Origin: Dillenia suffruticosa
Taxonomy: Eukaryota > Streptophyta > Magnoliopsida > Dilleniales > Dilleniaceae
Reading direction: 5' to 3'
Length of the DNA stretch: 64,000 bases
Assembly: GCA_033439265.1 (NCBI GenBank)
Contig: JAVTVX010000001.1
Coordinates: 16,944,608 to 17,008,607, forward strand
The notes beneath the pieces were generated by a model. The model did not search any database. It saw nothing but the letters and a program-made list of their open reading frames with translations, and was not told the DNA's origin. Made by a program: the position numbers and the translations under genes. Positions 1-12,398 of this stretch are shown piece by piece (positions within the stretch are counted from its first letter, which is position 1; the number at the start of each line of letters is the position of its first letter).

Positions 1-1413
1 ATTTCAATACTTTTGTTTAATATGTAAACTCTGTTTTACAACATCTTGATGAATGAGTATGATTTGTCGTATGTTTGAAATATTTTGACTGGTTTTAAAA
101 GTGATTTTTGTGAACCGATAAAGTGTCCCAAAATTGTGTTGAATTTTGAAATTATGCATCCATGTGGTTGAAATGTATAATGTGTCATTTTATGCTATAT
201 GTTGCATTTGGTTTGTAAACATGATTTTGGCATATTTTTGATACGATATTGATTTTAGCTTTGAGGGCTTTGGATTGTATTGTTCCGTAGATACGAAGGA
301 CACAGTGAGAGACGCTTTGGTGGCGTCCGGATATGCCTAGGCTTGGGGTATCCCACGAGTTGTCGTGATTTGATTATCGACACGGTACTAGTCAGGTTGA
401 ACGCGAAAGGGGGAGGATTTGGATTTGGATTTGGATTTGGATATCCTCTCCAAGTCTAGCACCTAGACGAGGTTCGCCGCCAATGCCGGGATAGAGAGCA
501 CTTTAAATAAATTTGCATATAACACTCCCGGTGCACCTATCATAGGTCGCGGTAGACCTCTGTCAGGACATTTTCGGCTGGCAGCTCTATGATTTTAATG
601 ACAATGCTTTGGATGCATACTTGACTTGATAATGCGTGCAAATGACATATTGTTGAAATGAAAAGCATGATAATTTGAAATATGATTTGTATACTTGTGT
701 TTTGACACTCCAGCTTCACACTTCATATTTGACGATTGCATTGACCCATTCACTTACTGTGTATTCTTCATTGAGTACTCACCCCTCATTTCCCCTCTTG
801 TTTCAGAGATAGTATTTGGCAAGAAGCGTTGCTTTTAGGACGCTCAGTATCATTGGGAGATTTGATCTGGATCTAAGGAGTTATTGTATATTTCCGCTGC
901 AATTTCGTGAGTTAGCAATTGTATTGGTGATATATATGTATTATGAGGTCGATAGACGACCATTGTATAATTCTGGGATGACTGTATAAACACGGACATG
1001 TCATTGTATAATATTGCATTGAGGCATTTCTGGTTCATTGTGTAAATACTTGGGAATGTGTCATGTCTTAGAAGTGTCCTCTAGGATCATTCGGTGCCTC
1101 CTCTAAATCACAGGAGGGGCGACTGGCAGCTGTCCATGTCTTTAACGGGGGCATGGCAGTAGAGGTCTGTGGTTAGGTTGTTGGAAATTTTTATAGCCTT
1201 GCGTTATCTGGATGTTGACTGTGAGATTGGTTGATTTTGGAGAGGCCAGGATGACCATTTGATTATAATACAGGATGATTGTGATTTATACATGGTAAAT
1301 TGTACTTGAGAAACCTCTGAAATATGGGGAGATTCTACCCGATTTTCTATAAAAATACAACCGGCATTCAGGATAACGGGCGGCTGCTCACGATCCCGGT
1401 TCGGGGCGTGACA
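1..1413 (-). mobile_element. Partial large LTR (Ty3/gypsy-like), cut by the window edge
   Basis: Read on the minus strand, the block begins at 1413 with TGTCACGCCCCGAACCGGG. Its first ~300 bases align by eye with the start of the complete LTR at 29650-32701: the same 5' end, the same run encoding the polypurine-like stretch around 1320-1350, and the same 'tatagccttgcgtt' stretch near 1190. It is therefore the same LTR family in opposite orientation. The other end lies outside the window, so neither its target-site duplication nor its status (solo LTR or full element) can be judged. The interior (about 300-900) is clearly diverged from the other copy, and I do not see the 38-bp subrepeat array there. 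Confidence 0.75.
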
Positions 1414-4400
1414 GTATGAGTCGATGGTTGAGGGTAGAAAAGGACAGGATAAATTTTCTTTTCCTGCTTTTGAGTTCCATGGCTGAAGGTTGCCATCAAC
1501 TACTCGATCGTCACATTTGAGAAGAATCTCACCAGAATACCACTAACTTAAGGCTATCACCTGCATGTAAGATCTCATTAAGTGCTCTATTGCCAGCAAG
1601 AACAGCAGACCAACAACAACAATAAATAGGTAAATGATTCCCAAGCAGAGTACTGATGATCTTACTTTCTAGAAGTGATTATTATGGCAAGACAGGTTGA
1701 CGATATATTGTCCACAAGAAAACAAACTCAATTCTTTCATATTTTAGTTGCCACTAGAAACTTTTGCGGATGACATCTAGAACGATCAATTATGTTCATT
1801 TTTGGTCTTGAATTGTAATTTATTGTTGCAGAAACAGTTAGTTGTACAGGATTGTTCAGATGCCAAGGTAACATTTCTTCAAGAAATCAACGAGAAACAT
1901 TTCAGGTGCTAGAAGAACAGGTCAATCAGATGGACATTTCATGAGATAACACTGCCAAGCACTGAAAATAATAAAGTGCACACTTATATTTTGCTACAAG
2001 GGGTGCCAGAAGAAAGTGAAAATACACTTATCGGAAAAGTTATGTATGGTGTCCAAGAGAGTCACGTTAGACAGAGATGACCTTGGATTCATATAATGAA
2101 GGTGGTCATGCCGAAGGATGCCCAAGGCGGTGGGAAAAAATGGCAATGGTGAGGGAAAATGGCAACTGCTGGGTAAGCAAGAATGGTCAATTCCGAAGTC
2201 ACATGTTGGAAACACAAGCATAGAACAATTTTGAGAAAGAAATATTGGAAAGATGGGAAATGAAGCCTTGGCTCCTGAGGTCGTGACCTTGGGTTGTGTT
2301 CATACATAGCCTTCATAGTAAAAAAAAAATGAATTTTCAAACCCCCGTTCCGATAAATTATTATTATGTACATCCGCATTTGCATTTACAATTTTAGAAG
2401 TTTAATTTTTCACATTATACTGTTCTATAATTTATTGAATATTTTTTTTTTTTTTTTTTTTTGGTTATAGAATGTTGCTATGCTTATGGTTTTATCCTAA
2501 AATCGAGCACATTAGGGTTAGATTGGAGGATGAATGAGAATTGTCGATTAAGTTGACAGGAGGACCGTTTGGTGCGGGATCCACAAAAGGGACCCACAAG
2601 GACACATGCCACTTCATCTTCCTATCTTTGCTTGACACGTCACCGTGACACATAAGTAAGACATGCATAAGAGAGGAAGAGAGAGTGAGAAAGCGAGAGT
2701 GCACATATCCACCCTCTTTCTTTTCCAAAAACCCTGATCCCGAAATTTCCCTTTTCTATCACAAAAATCCATCCAAATTCCATAAAGTCACTATTAAATC
2801 TTGAGATAAGTAACATCAATTCATATACAAACTGTCTCTGGAAGCATAAATGGGTGTAGAGGGCAACTTTGGAATTCAAAAAATGTTTGGAAAGGAAAAA
2901 CTAAAAAATTGAAAGAAAAATTGCAAGTTTTATACAAGTACCATGCAAGTGTACGCCTAATTAATGTCTTATGATCATTTATGATATGTTTCTTAAGTCT
3001 GTTATCATGCTATGATAAGAGTATAGTGGGAGAGGAATGAAGAAATTTTGAATTTTGAACATAAGTATGGAAATTGCGAAATTCTATCTTGTTTCACGAC
3101 ATGATCAAATTTTATTTTTTATTTTATATCTTTTTCTACGTAATTTCAAATTGTGCAAAGGTTTTCTCATGGCTAAACTTGATTTTCAGAGATTTAAAAT
3201 AATATATTACGCAAAAATTTTTATAAAAAATTATTTTATTTTAGCCGTTGTTATTTTCTGTTTTGATTTTTAACTCTATTTGAACTATTTTCTAAGTCAA
3301 ATTAGGATAAATTCTGAACATAAAAGTTGTTTCATATGCTGTTCTTCAAATGGGCACTAATCACTTCAATCAAGGTGTGAAGCTCAAGTTGACTCATTAA
3401 TTGAGACTTGTTTCTGCTAAAAATTTTCTTAAATTTCAGCTTGAATGAACAATGAGTTGATAGGCTAACCAACATGCCTAACCATGATGTTGATGGTGAT
3501 ATATGTGTATGAACCTCTATGATTTCTATTGTTTTACTTGCTATGACAGGTAAAGAATCGCGAAGAAATACAAAAATGAAAAATAAAAACTTAACTACTC
3601 CAAAAACTTTGTGAAGTCTGCAAGTAAAGTAGGAGAAGTGGTTCATTTATATGGCTCTGGAAGCTTTGCGAAGTCTATGGGAAAAGGTAGAGAATCCTTG
3701 GTTGTTGAAATTTACACTTCTTTCTCCCAGATAAGAACCAGAAACAAGTAAAGTATTTGAACATAAAAAACTCAAGATATTACTTAATAACTTCAATTTT
3801 TGGCTTACTCTTTTAGATCATTATTCACTAAATTGGTTCAACTTTCTATTTGTTTCTTTCAATTGTAAGACATAATAAATTCAATGAGAGCGGAAATTGA
3901 GAATAAACTCAAAAAAGATAACTATACTCTCTCCCTCGAGTGCTTTGAGACCATATAGACTACATTTGCACCTTCCATTAGCACCTTCCATTACATTTAT
4001 GTCATTGAACACTTGGTTATTGTATCTCTCATACACTTTACATACTAATATTGATCTTGTTGTGCATGTTATTGATTCTCCATGTATTTGCTAACTTATG
4101 TTATTCTTATTTTCAAGTGATCCGGGAGTCAAGAGGGAACAAGAGGACAGAGGCCGACTTTGACGCCTTTTGCTTTGTACTTTGGGCATGGTGATAGACA
4201 TGTATTATGCTTTTGAAACTGAAACAAGTAATTATGTGTGTTCTTTTGAATGGTATAGATTATACCACCTATCTAGACATTTACTTGTTGATTATGTGCA
4301 TTCTTTTGAATGGTATAGTCTCCACCTCCCATCTAGATATTTGGTTGTTGGCTAATGAAAGTTTTATGCATAGTTTTATTTTCTATCATGTTTATATGCT

Positions 4401-4681
4401 ATGAGTTGTGCTCGGCAACTAGGAGCACTATTTGTACCAGCTTGTTTGTTGATAATAGAGGTGTTTTACATTGTTCTAGGGGATGCGACGGTAGAATAAC
4501 GAATCGTCACATAATAGTTGTTTCCAAAATCATTGGCCCTTTACTCATTACCATGATGCCATCCACATCAAATCGGTCGTCCCCAGTTGTTGCCACACCT
4601 TGAACCAGAGCCTTATCACATCCACATTTAGCCATCCTGCTTGGTTTTAAATACTCCGGTCAAGGCCGACCGCGGACCTAT
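1414..4681. other. Gene-poor stretch, no supported gene
   Basis: I see no convincing gene. The stretch holds a T-run near 2443-2462, a short open segment 1832-1912 on plus that follows a good-looking acceptor (ttgttgcag) and ends at a stop after 26 codons, and a 60-bp tandem repeat at 4231-4350. The small open frames elsewhere are AT-rich and have no family resemblance I recognise. Confidence 0.5.
4231..4350. repeat. Two-copy 60-bp direct tandem repeat
   Basis: 4231-4290 and 4291-4350 both begin attatgtg and share ttcttttgaatggtatag, followed by the related endings atctagacatttacttgttg and atctagatatttggttgttg. The period is exactly 60 bp. There is no link to a known gene. Confidence 0.7.
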
Positions 4682-6192
4682 TGTTATCGTTGAAAATTAT
4701 TGTGTTGTCTCTTTAGTTTTGATGATAACAAAATCCCTTATAATATTTTAACAATTTTATTTAATATGCAGAGTTTATATTTATTAGAAAGATTTTATTA
4801 AAAAAAAGTTATAAAACCATCCATAAAACTAGTCATGGAAGCAAAACTTATTTGGGCAATAGAAGCAAGATTTTTTGATTTTTATTGAAAATCCAGCCAA
4901 CAAGATAAGTGTAGTATAGATACTACACTTAATCTATAATTGATCCTATATGTACACAAAAATGCCCCAACATGAGAACACTTCATATTCCACCATTTAA
5001 AAATTTTTTTATGTATAAAACAGTGATCATTTGATCATATTTGGACGTTTATATCTTTCTATATGCTGAAATACTTTCAATACCGAAAATTGTGTTTCAA
5101 AAATGATATATGGAACTTCAAATTCAAGTAATTACAGTACAGTTATCTTGTTCGAATGGTGGAAAAAATTTGACTAGAAGTTGATTGGTCACTCATTTTA
5201 CATAGCAGAATTTTTAAACAGAATATGGTTTTCAGTAGATATTTGGATCTCGAAAACTTCATTACAAGTCATGGACTTATGAATTTATTTATTCAATATT
5301 ATTATATTACAGTTGAACAATATATATGATGATTTGTGACACATTTACCTTGAGATTTTAGTGGAGAAATAAATTGGCAAAGTTGGCTAATTGTTCTGAA
5401 AAATTCAGAGCATAAGCCTGATTTCCTGGACTGATTTTGAATTTTTTGGAGAAGCTATCATATAAATATAATCCAACCAACTTTTGAATATTTTATAGGG
5501 ATGTTTAAACTTCAGAAGAAAAATATTTACTACTGGTAAATATCATTATTTAAGGAGAATTTGAAACCTATTTTTCAGAAAGTTGGTAGAGCTATTGCTG
5601 GTAACTTTGTAGAGTTTTTTACTGCAAGGATTTTGAATTTTAAATGGACAGATTTTTCAGCAATAGAGTAGCTTCGAAATTCAAGAGAGCAAATAGTATT
5701 GAATAGCAAACTTTTACAGAAAATAAAAGAGCAATGCAATTTCTGAATTTTGAGAAACAAAATTTTGTATTGTGAAAGAAGATGCTACTGCTACATTTCT
5801 GATTTTCTACCTTAATATTCATTTGTTCAAGTATTGTTTGAGTTGTAAAAGAGTATTATGTAAATTAGTTATTGTATGAGTTATTTTCAATTGTTCAACG
5901 AAGGAATCTTCGTGGTGTGAAGATCAGAAGTCGACAAGTGGAGTATATGTTATTGATTCGATCATAGTGAAAGCTAACTAGTGGGTAGACCTCGACTTGG
6001 TTGGCCGGAAGAGTAAACGTAGGCACAAGGCCAAACCACTATAAAAACAGATTTGTCTACTTACTCTTATCTCTTTCATTGCATTAGATTGACCATACGT
6101 TTAATTATTGAATTTAGGTGAAATTAAATTTTTGAAAAGTCAATTTAGGATAACCAATTCAATCCCATTCTTAGTTGTCTTTGGGACCAACA
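4682..6192 (+). mobile_element. Probable degenerate Copia-type solo LTR or fragment
   Basis: The block starts near TGTTATCGTTGAAAATT, soon followed by 'ttagttttgatgataacaaa', a stretch seen at the start of many plant Copia LTRs. It ends near 6192 with 'tttgggaccaaca'. A promoter-like 'accactataaaaacag' near 6036-6051 and an AT-rich body fit an LTR. I could not find a target-site duplication (the 5 bases before the putative start and after the putative end do not match), so the boundaries are uncertain. The family is inferred from recalled LTR style, not from coding sequence. Confidence 0.35.
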
Positions 6193-6238
6193 GTCACAAT
6201 AGCTACACAGGAGCAATTAAACAAATAATTCATTTCAG

Positions 6239-6425
6239 CCTGCAAGCTTGGTATGCTAAAGAAGAAAAGGGCAGTTTTTAAGGGACTTCGGTGCACCTGC
6301 TAGTGACCTAGATGCTTACTTCATTGACTGCAAGACAAAAGTTCCTGCTGAAGTGCTTTCATCAAATGGCAGAATCAGATGCTCTGAAAGCCATCAGTTC
6401 ACCAGCTAAGAAGGCCAAATTATAA
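6239..6425 (+). pseudogene. Exon-like coding remnant of an unrecognised gene
   Basis: A good acceptor (aaataattcatttcag, ending 6238) precedes a segment that looks coding in two frames in succession. One frame reads FGAPASDLDAYFIDCKTK and continues to SSNGRIR; a second then takes over with SDALKAISSPAKKAKL and a stop at 6423-6425. A single frameshift would join them, so I read it as the last exon of a broken gene. It lies 47 bp after the end of the LTR-like block, so upstream exons may have been separated by that insertion. I do not recognise the protein. Confidence 0.3.
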
Positions 6426-6429
6426 TCCC

Positions 6430-7640
6430 AGGTCAGAAACTACTAATTCCGACGGCTCACTATCAATGCTAGCTAAGCATCACCTCTAGCCATATCCATG
6501 CGAACAATCATCCCAAATCATAAGAAAAATACAAGTAAGCTACATAAGCAAACAATTATGAAAAGACTGTAGTATAATGTCACCCTGAATCAGTAAATAG
6601 GTTGACATAACAATAACATCAATATCAGCATATACACTGCCAATAATAAAAATTTCCGCAATAAGGCAATACACTCAGGTCTGGAACCTAATCTTTTTTT
6701 CTCGCTCAACTATGCATTCACACCCAGAAACAAAATCAGCCCTCATAGCATTAATGATTTCTTCACATGATGGATAAAGTATTCAAGTAAGCCATAAACC
6801 ACCAGAAAATGACAGATAAAATTACAGCTATGAATATTAACAAACAAAATATTTCCAGTCATTTTCCGGAACTCATACAAGAAAATGCAAATGCAATTAG
6901 ATGTTCTCTTTGAAAATTAAAATCTTACGGTCTCACTTTGCCAAAAGCCCAAATAAACTTTCTGTGAAACTAGAATGCAAGTTGATCAAGCAATAGGTCT
7001 CTCATCCATTAGGCAATCATCGACAAGAGACAGACAGAGCACAGAGATGGTAAGCATGTACTTTAATTACTAGGCATTATAAACATCAATTATCTGATTC
7101 ATGAACCAATTATATGAATCAGCCTCATTGAAGGCGGAGGGAGATTAAAAGTTTGTGGCAGCCAGTGGTCTGATAGTCATAACTTAAGAATGAGATAACA
7201 CTTCCTTACCATTATAGTCTAGAATTAATCTTCCTGTAAACACAGTCCACCTGATATGTGACTATAGCAGATAAACAGCAAAAATATTTAATCATAGACT
7301 TGTCAAAGATAGGTTTTTCTGTTACTACAGATATATTCACATGATCAACAAACATGCATGTGTAGAGATCTCATTATGCCAAAACAAAGGCATCACAATC
7401 ATTAGTTAGTACACAGATCAGACAAGAACAAAGAGATTTCATCAAATGAATAAAGGCCGGTTCGAGTCGAAAGAAATCCACATCATAATATATCACACGT
7501 TTGGCCTCGAAATAATCAAAATACATGTTCAAGGACCATCTCAACCAGTTCTGAACCACTTTCCATCCAGAAAGTCTAAGTCCACCTTCAATGGTGTACA
7601 TCTGCCACTCAAAAGAACAAATCCAACCAAAGAAACTTAT
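6430..7640. other. Intergenic, no gene seen
   Basis: AT-rich sequence between the exon-like remnant and the 3' flank of the DUF2828 gene. I see no gene, repeat array or RNA signature in it. Confidence 0.4.
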
Positions 7641-8146
7641 ATAAAACAGTCAACAGATTCATGTCTGACAGCAAGCATTTATCTAAACTCATGAAGTATT
7701 TCCCGGCAAAATATGCAGCTATATTAAAGAAATATTTGTTGATCAAGGATAGATCGGAGTTCACTAATGGAGGGCTTCAAGTTAAGCGGTCCAACAGGAA
7801 GTCTTGGTCACAACCAATGGGACCACAACAAAGATATTCTCATCTCACGTTAATTCTAATAATTGCAAGTCTATACACCAAAACAACAACCAGCAATGAA
7901 TTGACTAATCTATTTAATTGCATAAACAAATAACCAAAGAAGTGAACAATAGATATAGAGAACTTCTAAAGATGCCAAAAGGCCACTGTCCTATCTCATA
8001 TCTGGTTTCTCAATGAACCAAAAACAATAGGACTCTGTTACCACAGGGAGGGCGGATTTCATGCAGACAGTAAATATCACAAAGATGAAAGCAAACAAAC
8101 TTTGAACAACCAACAATTAGGAACTCAAAGAGAAGTTTCTCATACA
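7640..8146 (-). repeat. 3' flank of the DUF2828 gene, duplicated at 10400-10922
   Basis: Downstream of the intact gene (minus strand), this stretch matches 10400-10922 closely: both contain 'gtctgacagcaagcattta', 'actcatgaagtatttcccgg' and 'atatgcagctatatta'. The tandem duplication that made the truncated copy therefore carried about 500 bp of 3' flank with it. The 3'UTR and poly(A) site probably lie here. Confidence 0.75.
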
Positions 8147-10231
8147 TCAGTCATGTACTGCAAGTTTCTGGTAAAGTTCACCAGAGATAGCAGTCTTCAT
8201 TGTGTCAATTGGATTCAGCACTCCGTCTTTCTCCAAGAACAAAGTCAGCAGGTTATTTGAAAACCCACTAAGTAGTGCCACCCCACTCTGATCAGAAGGC
8301 ACAGGAGTCGACTTCGAGTCCCTTAAATTCCAAAACACAATTTGTGGAACCTTATTGTAACCATTTTCCTTAAATTTCCTACATATAATTTGATAATCAG
8401 TCTCCCACTTCTTACAGAATTGCTTACGCCTTTTTGCTGAACGAGCTTCATAATCCAGATTCTTATCTCCACCTCCATCTTCATCATCATCATCATCATC
8501 ATCATCTGGATAACAATAAGAAGCACCTGCAGCAGCATCAAACTCCATATCACTAAACACAAATATGGTCTTAATCATTTGCTCCTCAGACAACCTTCCA
8601 GCCACCGCAACATCCAAAATCCGATCAAAAACCTTCTGAAAATCTGTATTCCCACCCCAATCCATCTCTCTCACAAACTTTGTCTTCGAAAGCAGAGTAT
8701 CCCCTTCGATCATATGCATCTCTGGGCTCTCATGAAATGTTATAACTCTACCCTTCCAAGGCTCTTCACTGAGCTCTGAAACTAACAATCCTAATGCCAC
8801 GCACACTTCCATAGGTGTCCCATGCATACTTCCGGACACGTCACACACTGCAATGCAGTCCCTTAAAGCCCCCTTTTCCTTCATATCATTAACCATTCTC
8901 TTCCATTGTAGCTCCGCGACTTGCCCCCCATCACTGTCATTCAAAGACGCGATGATCTCATGGGGCAACAGAGCTCCAGCCGCAATCTTAGCTTCTCCCC
9001 TATCCACCTTTTCCAAATACTGCTTAAACCTTTTTGCATCGTGATTCAAGAAATGGGTCTTGTAATTCTTCATCGCCACTGATGCTACACGATCATACGG
9101 CAGCAAATTCCACTCATTTGCACTCATATACACCTCTGGCAATCGCATTGCCTTATGAAGGGGAACGAGTACTTCTTTCCTCAACTTATCCCTAATTTTT
9201 AAGACATATTCTCTCTCCACCAATCCTTCATACTCTTTAGAATTTCTAGGAAAGAGAATTCTTGAAATTGTTTCACAGATTAGAGTCGCCTTATCGTAAG
9301 ACGAATCTATCGATGGACACCATTTCGAAGCCAAACTGATTTTCCCAATCTCTCCCTTGTTCAATTTTTCGACATCAGACTTCAACAACACCGCAAAAGC
9401 CTCGGCAATCTTATCATGCAGAAACCGATAATTCGGATCAGAAGTATACCTCTCGAAAACCCTTTTTGATTTTGCAAGCTCCTTCTCCTTCCTCAAAACC
9501 CTAGCCTCCTCTTTTTCTTTTTTCCCTTTCTCCAAATCCTCACGCACTCTCTCCTCCCTTCCTTTCTCTCGCCTATAATCATCACCTCTCTCTCTCTTCT
9601 TTTTGTCTCTCACTTCTTTGATTTCTTTGAAATACGCAGCCCTAGCTTTCCCCTTTCTACGATTCTTACCCTTTATCAATTCCTTCGCCTTCGTTCTCAC
9701 ATCAGAACCTTCTAGAATTCGATAAAGAATCTCAAGTAAGTCCTTGAAGTAACCGAATTCAGCAAGAACACCGGCATTAAGGGCTAAGGTTTTAGGATGG
9801 TTATTGAAAAGCCAAAGAGAGGCTGTATAGAAACCCAACTTGTCTGATTTTCCTGTTCCTCTGACTCCTCTGAGATTCGCGACGAGCTTGAGAGTTGTCA
9901 ACGGATTGTATCTCCACGAACTCTCTAAATACTCGATCAGCTTCGATTCCGGCGTCGAAGGAACGACATGGAAGAAGAAATCCAGATTAGGATTTCCGGT
10001 TTCCAGGTACGTGATGGCGCCGTTTTCGGTGAATCCCATAGCCGGATCTTTGAGAGAGAGAGAATTCATCACGCCGTCGATTGCGGTGATTTCTCCGCCG
10101 TGGACGGCGGAAAGAGAGAGGGGATCTCCGAGAAGGTGAGAAGTGAGAGGCATCGCGATTGCGGACATTGCGATTTCGAACGGTGTTTTGGAAATGAAAT
10201 GAGACAGAGCGAGACCGAGGGAGAGAGACAT
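8147..10231 (-). CDS. DUF2828 / vWA-domain protein (TROVE-vWA-like)
   Basis: Single-exon gene, 694 residues, about the usual length for the plant DUF2828 family (Arabidopsis homologues are also intronless and about 600-700 aa; a relative is known in mimivirus). The N-terminal half (to ~190) is helical and family-specific. Residues ~195-270 are a Lys/Glu/Arg-rich, coiled-coil-like stretch. The C-terminal part is a von Willebrand A-like domain with a full MIDAS set: DVSGS at 464-468, Thr 529 in GGNTDF, and Asp 560 in FSDMEFD. An Asp run near 572-582 is encoded by a GAT microsatellite. The order (helical repeat-like region then vWA) recalls Ro60/TROVE proteins, so RNA or protein scaffolding is possible, but the biochemical role is unknown. 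I kept the first ATG (10231); Met22 and Met27 are alternative starts. Confidence 0.9.
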   Translation of the reverse strand: MSLSLGLALSHFISKTPFEIAMSAIAMPLTSHLLGDPLSLSAVHGGEITAIDGVMNSLSLKDPAMGFTENGAITYLETGNPNLDFFFHVVPSTPESKLIEYLESSWRYNPLTTLKLVANLRGVRGTGKSDKLGFYTASLWLFNNHPKTLALNAGVLAEFGYFKDLLEILYRILEGSDVRTKAKELIKGKNRRKGKARAAYFKEIKEVRDKKKRERGDDYRREKGREERVREDLEKGKKEKEEARVLRKEKELAKSKRVFERYTSDPNYRFLHDKIAEAFAVLLKSDVEKLNKGEIGKISLASKWCPSIDSSYDKATLICETISRILFPRNSKEYEGLVEREYVLKIRDKLRKEVLVPLHKAMRLPEVYMSANEWNLLPYDRVASVAMKNYKTHFLNHDAKRFKQYLEKVDRGEAKIAAGALLPHEIIASLNDSDGGQVAELQWKRMVNDMKEKGALRDCIAVCDVSGSMHGTPMEVCVALGLLVSELSEEPWKGRVITFHESPEMHMIEGDTLLSKTKFVREMDWGGNTDFQKVFDRILDVAVAGRLSEEQMIKTIFVFSDMEFDAAAGASYCYPDDDDDDDDEDGGGDKNLDYEARSAKRRKQFCKKWETDYQIICRKFKENGYNKVPQIVFWNLRDSKSTPVPSDQSGVALLSGFSNNLLTLFLEKDGVLNPIDTMKTAISGELYQKLAVHD

Positions 10232-10399
10232 AAAAAATAGTGAAGTTTACGTGCGGGCGAAGGACCGAGGAATTATTCTCTGTGACGCGGATGCTTTTTT
10301 TGGTATCCAAAGTTGCAGTACCAGGCTGACACGTGGAGTGAGAGATGAGGTGTTTGATGAGTGTAAGATAGGTAAATAAATGGAAATAGATGAATTTTG

Positions 10400-10922
10400 C
10401 AATCTTCTACAAAACAGTCAACAGGGTAATGTCTGACAGCAAGCATTTATCCAAACTCATGAAGTATTTCCCGGAAAAATATGCAGCTATATTAAATAAT
10501 GGAGGATAAATCAGAGTTCAACAATGGAGAGCTGCAGGTCGAGCCCTCCAACAACAAGTCTTGGTCACAATCAATGGCACGGCAACAAAGGCATTCTCAT
10601 CTCACGTCAACTGTAATCACACGGCAATTGTAAATTTACACACCAAAACAACAACCAGCGATGAGTTTACTAATCTATTTAATTGCCTAAACAAATAACC
10701 TAAGAAGTGTACAATAGATGTAGAGAACTTCTAAAGATGCCAAAAGCCCTTGATGAACGGATTTCATATCTGGTCTCTTAATGAACAAAAACAATAGGAC
10801 TCTGTTACCACAAGGAGGATGGATTTCATGTTAAGCTGCAGAAAGTGAATATCAGGAAGATGAAAGCAAACAAACTTTGAACAACCATAAATTTGGAACT
10901 CAAAAGAGAAATTTCTCATACA
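10400..10922 (-). repeat. Duplicated 3' flank of the DUF2828 pseudogene
   Basis: Matches 7640-8146 with scattered substitutions and a deletion near 10495. It marks the 3' extent of the tandem duplication. Confidence 0.75.
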
Positions 10923-12047
10923 ACAGTCATATACAGCAAGTTTATGGTGAAGTTCAACAGAGATAGCAGTCTCCATTGTGTCAACTGGATTCAGCACCCC
11001 GTCTTTCTCCAAGAACAAAGTCAGCAAGTTCTTTGAAAACCCACTAAGCAATGCCACCCCCACTCTGATCAGAAGGCACAGGAGTTGACTTCGAGTCCCT
11101 TAAATTCCAAAACACAATTTGTAGCACATTGTTGTGCCCACTTTCCTTGAATTTCCCACATATTGCTTGATGATCAGTCTCCCACTTCTTACAGAATTTC
11201 TTATGGCTCTTCACCTTCCAATTATCCATACCAGCCCCATAATCAATCTCTGAACCGCTGTCTCCATCACCACCTGATTCAGATTCGGAATCACTCTGAC
11301 CATAATATCCACCATAACAACCAGCACATACTGCAGAATCAAACTCCATATCGCTAAACAAAAATATTTTCTTAATCATTTGCTCAGACAAACTTCCAGC
11401 CACCGCAACATCCAAAAGTCGATCAGAAACCTTCTGAAAATCTGTACTCCCACCCCAATCCGTCTCATAAACTTCGTCTTCGAAAGCAGAGTGTCCCCTT
11501 CAATCCTATGTATCTGCGGGTTCTCATGAAATGTTATTACTGTGCCCTTCCAAGGCTCTTCACCGAGCTCCGAAATTAACAACCCTAATGCCACGCACTC
11601 TTCGATAGGTATCCCATTCATGCTTCCGGACACATCACACACTGCAATGCAATCTCTTGAAGCCCCCTTTTCCTTCACATCATTAATCATTCTCTTCCAT
11701 TGAAGCTCTGCGACTTGTCCTCCATCACTGTCATTCAAAGACGCGATAATCTCATGGGGCAACAGAGCTCCAGCAGCAATGTTAGTTTCTCCCTCCTCCA
11801 CCTTCTTCAAGTACTGCTTAAACCTCTTTGTATCATGATTCAAGAAATGGGTCTTGTGATTCTTCATCGCCACCGAAGCTACACGATCATACGTCAGCAA
11901 ATTCCACTCATTTGCGCTCATATACAACTCTGGTAGTCGCAATGCCTCGTGAAGAGGGATTAATATTTCCTTCCTTAGCCTATCCCTAATTTTCAACACA
12001 TATTGCCTCTCCTCCAATCCTTCATACTCTTTCAAATGCCTTGGCAC
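10923..12047 (-). pseudogene. Truncated, frameshifted tandem copy of the DUF2828 gene
   Basis: On the minus strand this matches the C-terminal ~350 residues of the neighbour gene, starting within the segment KEYEGLEERQYVLKIRDRL and including the MIDAS motif DVSGSM. The first ~340 residues are absent: homology stops at about 12045 and gives way to AT-rich DNA. Frame is lost just after KTKF (~11470) and again near PSDQSG (~11055), and the original stop codon has become TGT (10923-10925), so reading would run on into the flank. The Asp-rich tract is replaced by a Ser/Glu/Gly-rich one (SDSESESGGDGDSGSE). Conserved flanks show a tandem duplication rather than retrocopying. No product is expected. 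Confidence 0.9.
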
Positions 12048-12349
12048 ACAAAATGTGAATTTTTTGTGAATCTTATCTTAATAAAAATCAAAATTTTTGA
12101 TAAAATAAAAAAGTGTAACAAGAAAAACAAATAGGTTAATTTATTTTATTACTATTAATTGAAAAGTATAAAAAAATAAATTTAATATATAAAATATATT
12201 TGCTTTTAAAATCACTCAATTCAATTTAAATCTAGTTTTAGTTCAATTTTTTTATTAGAACAATAAATAAGAAGAAAAATAGTTTGTCTCATTTCAACAT
12301 TTATAATCAATACCGGTTTTCATTTTGATCTCGGTGTACCTTAAATTTG

Positions 12350-12398
<49 letters not shown>

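Noticed and set aside
1868..1905. Short intron between exon-like pieces at 1832-1867 and 1906-1944
   Set aside because: At 38 nt it is too short for a plant intron, and the sequence reads through it open to a stop at 1912.
7446..7933. Two overlapping plus-strand frames antisense to the DUF2828 3' flank
   Set aside because: They lie in the duplicated 3' flank, do not keep frame in the copy at 10400-10922, and have no domain.
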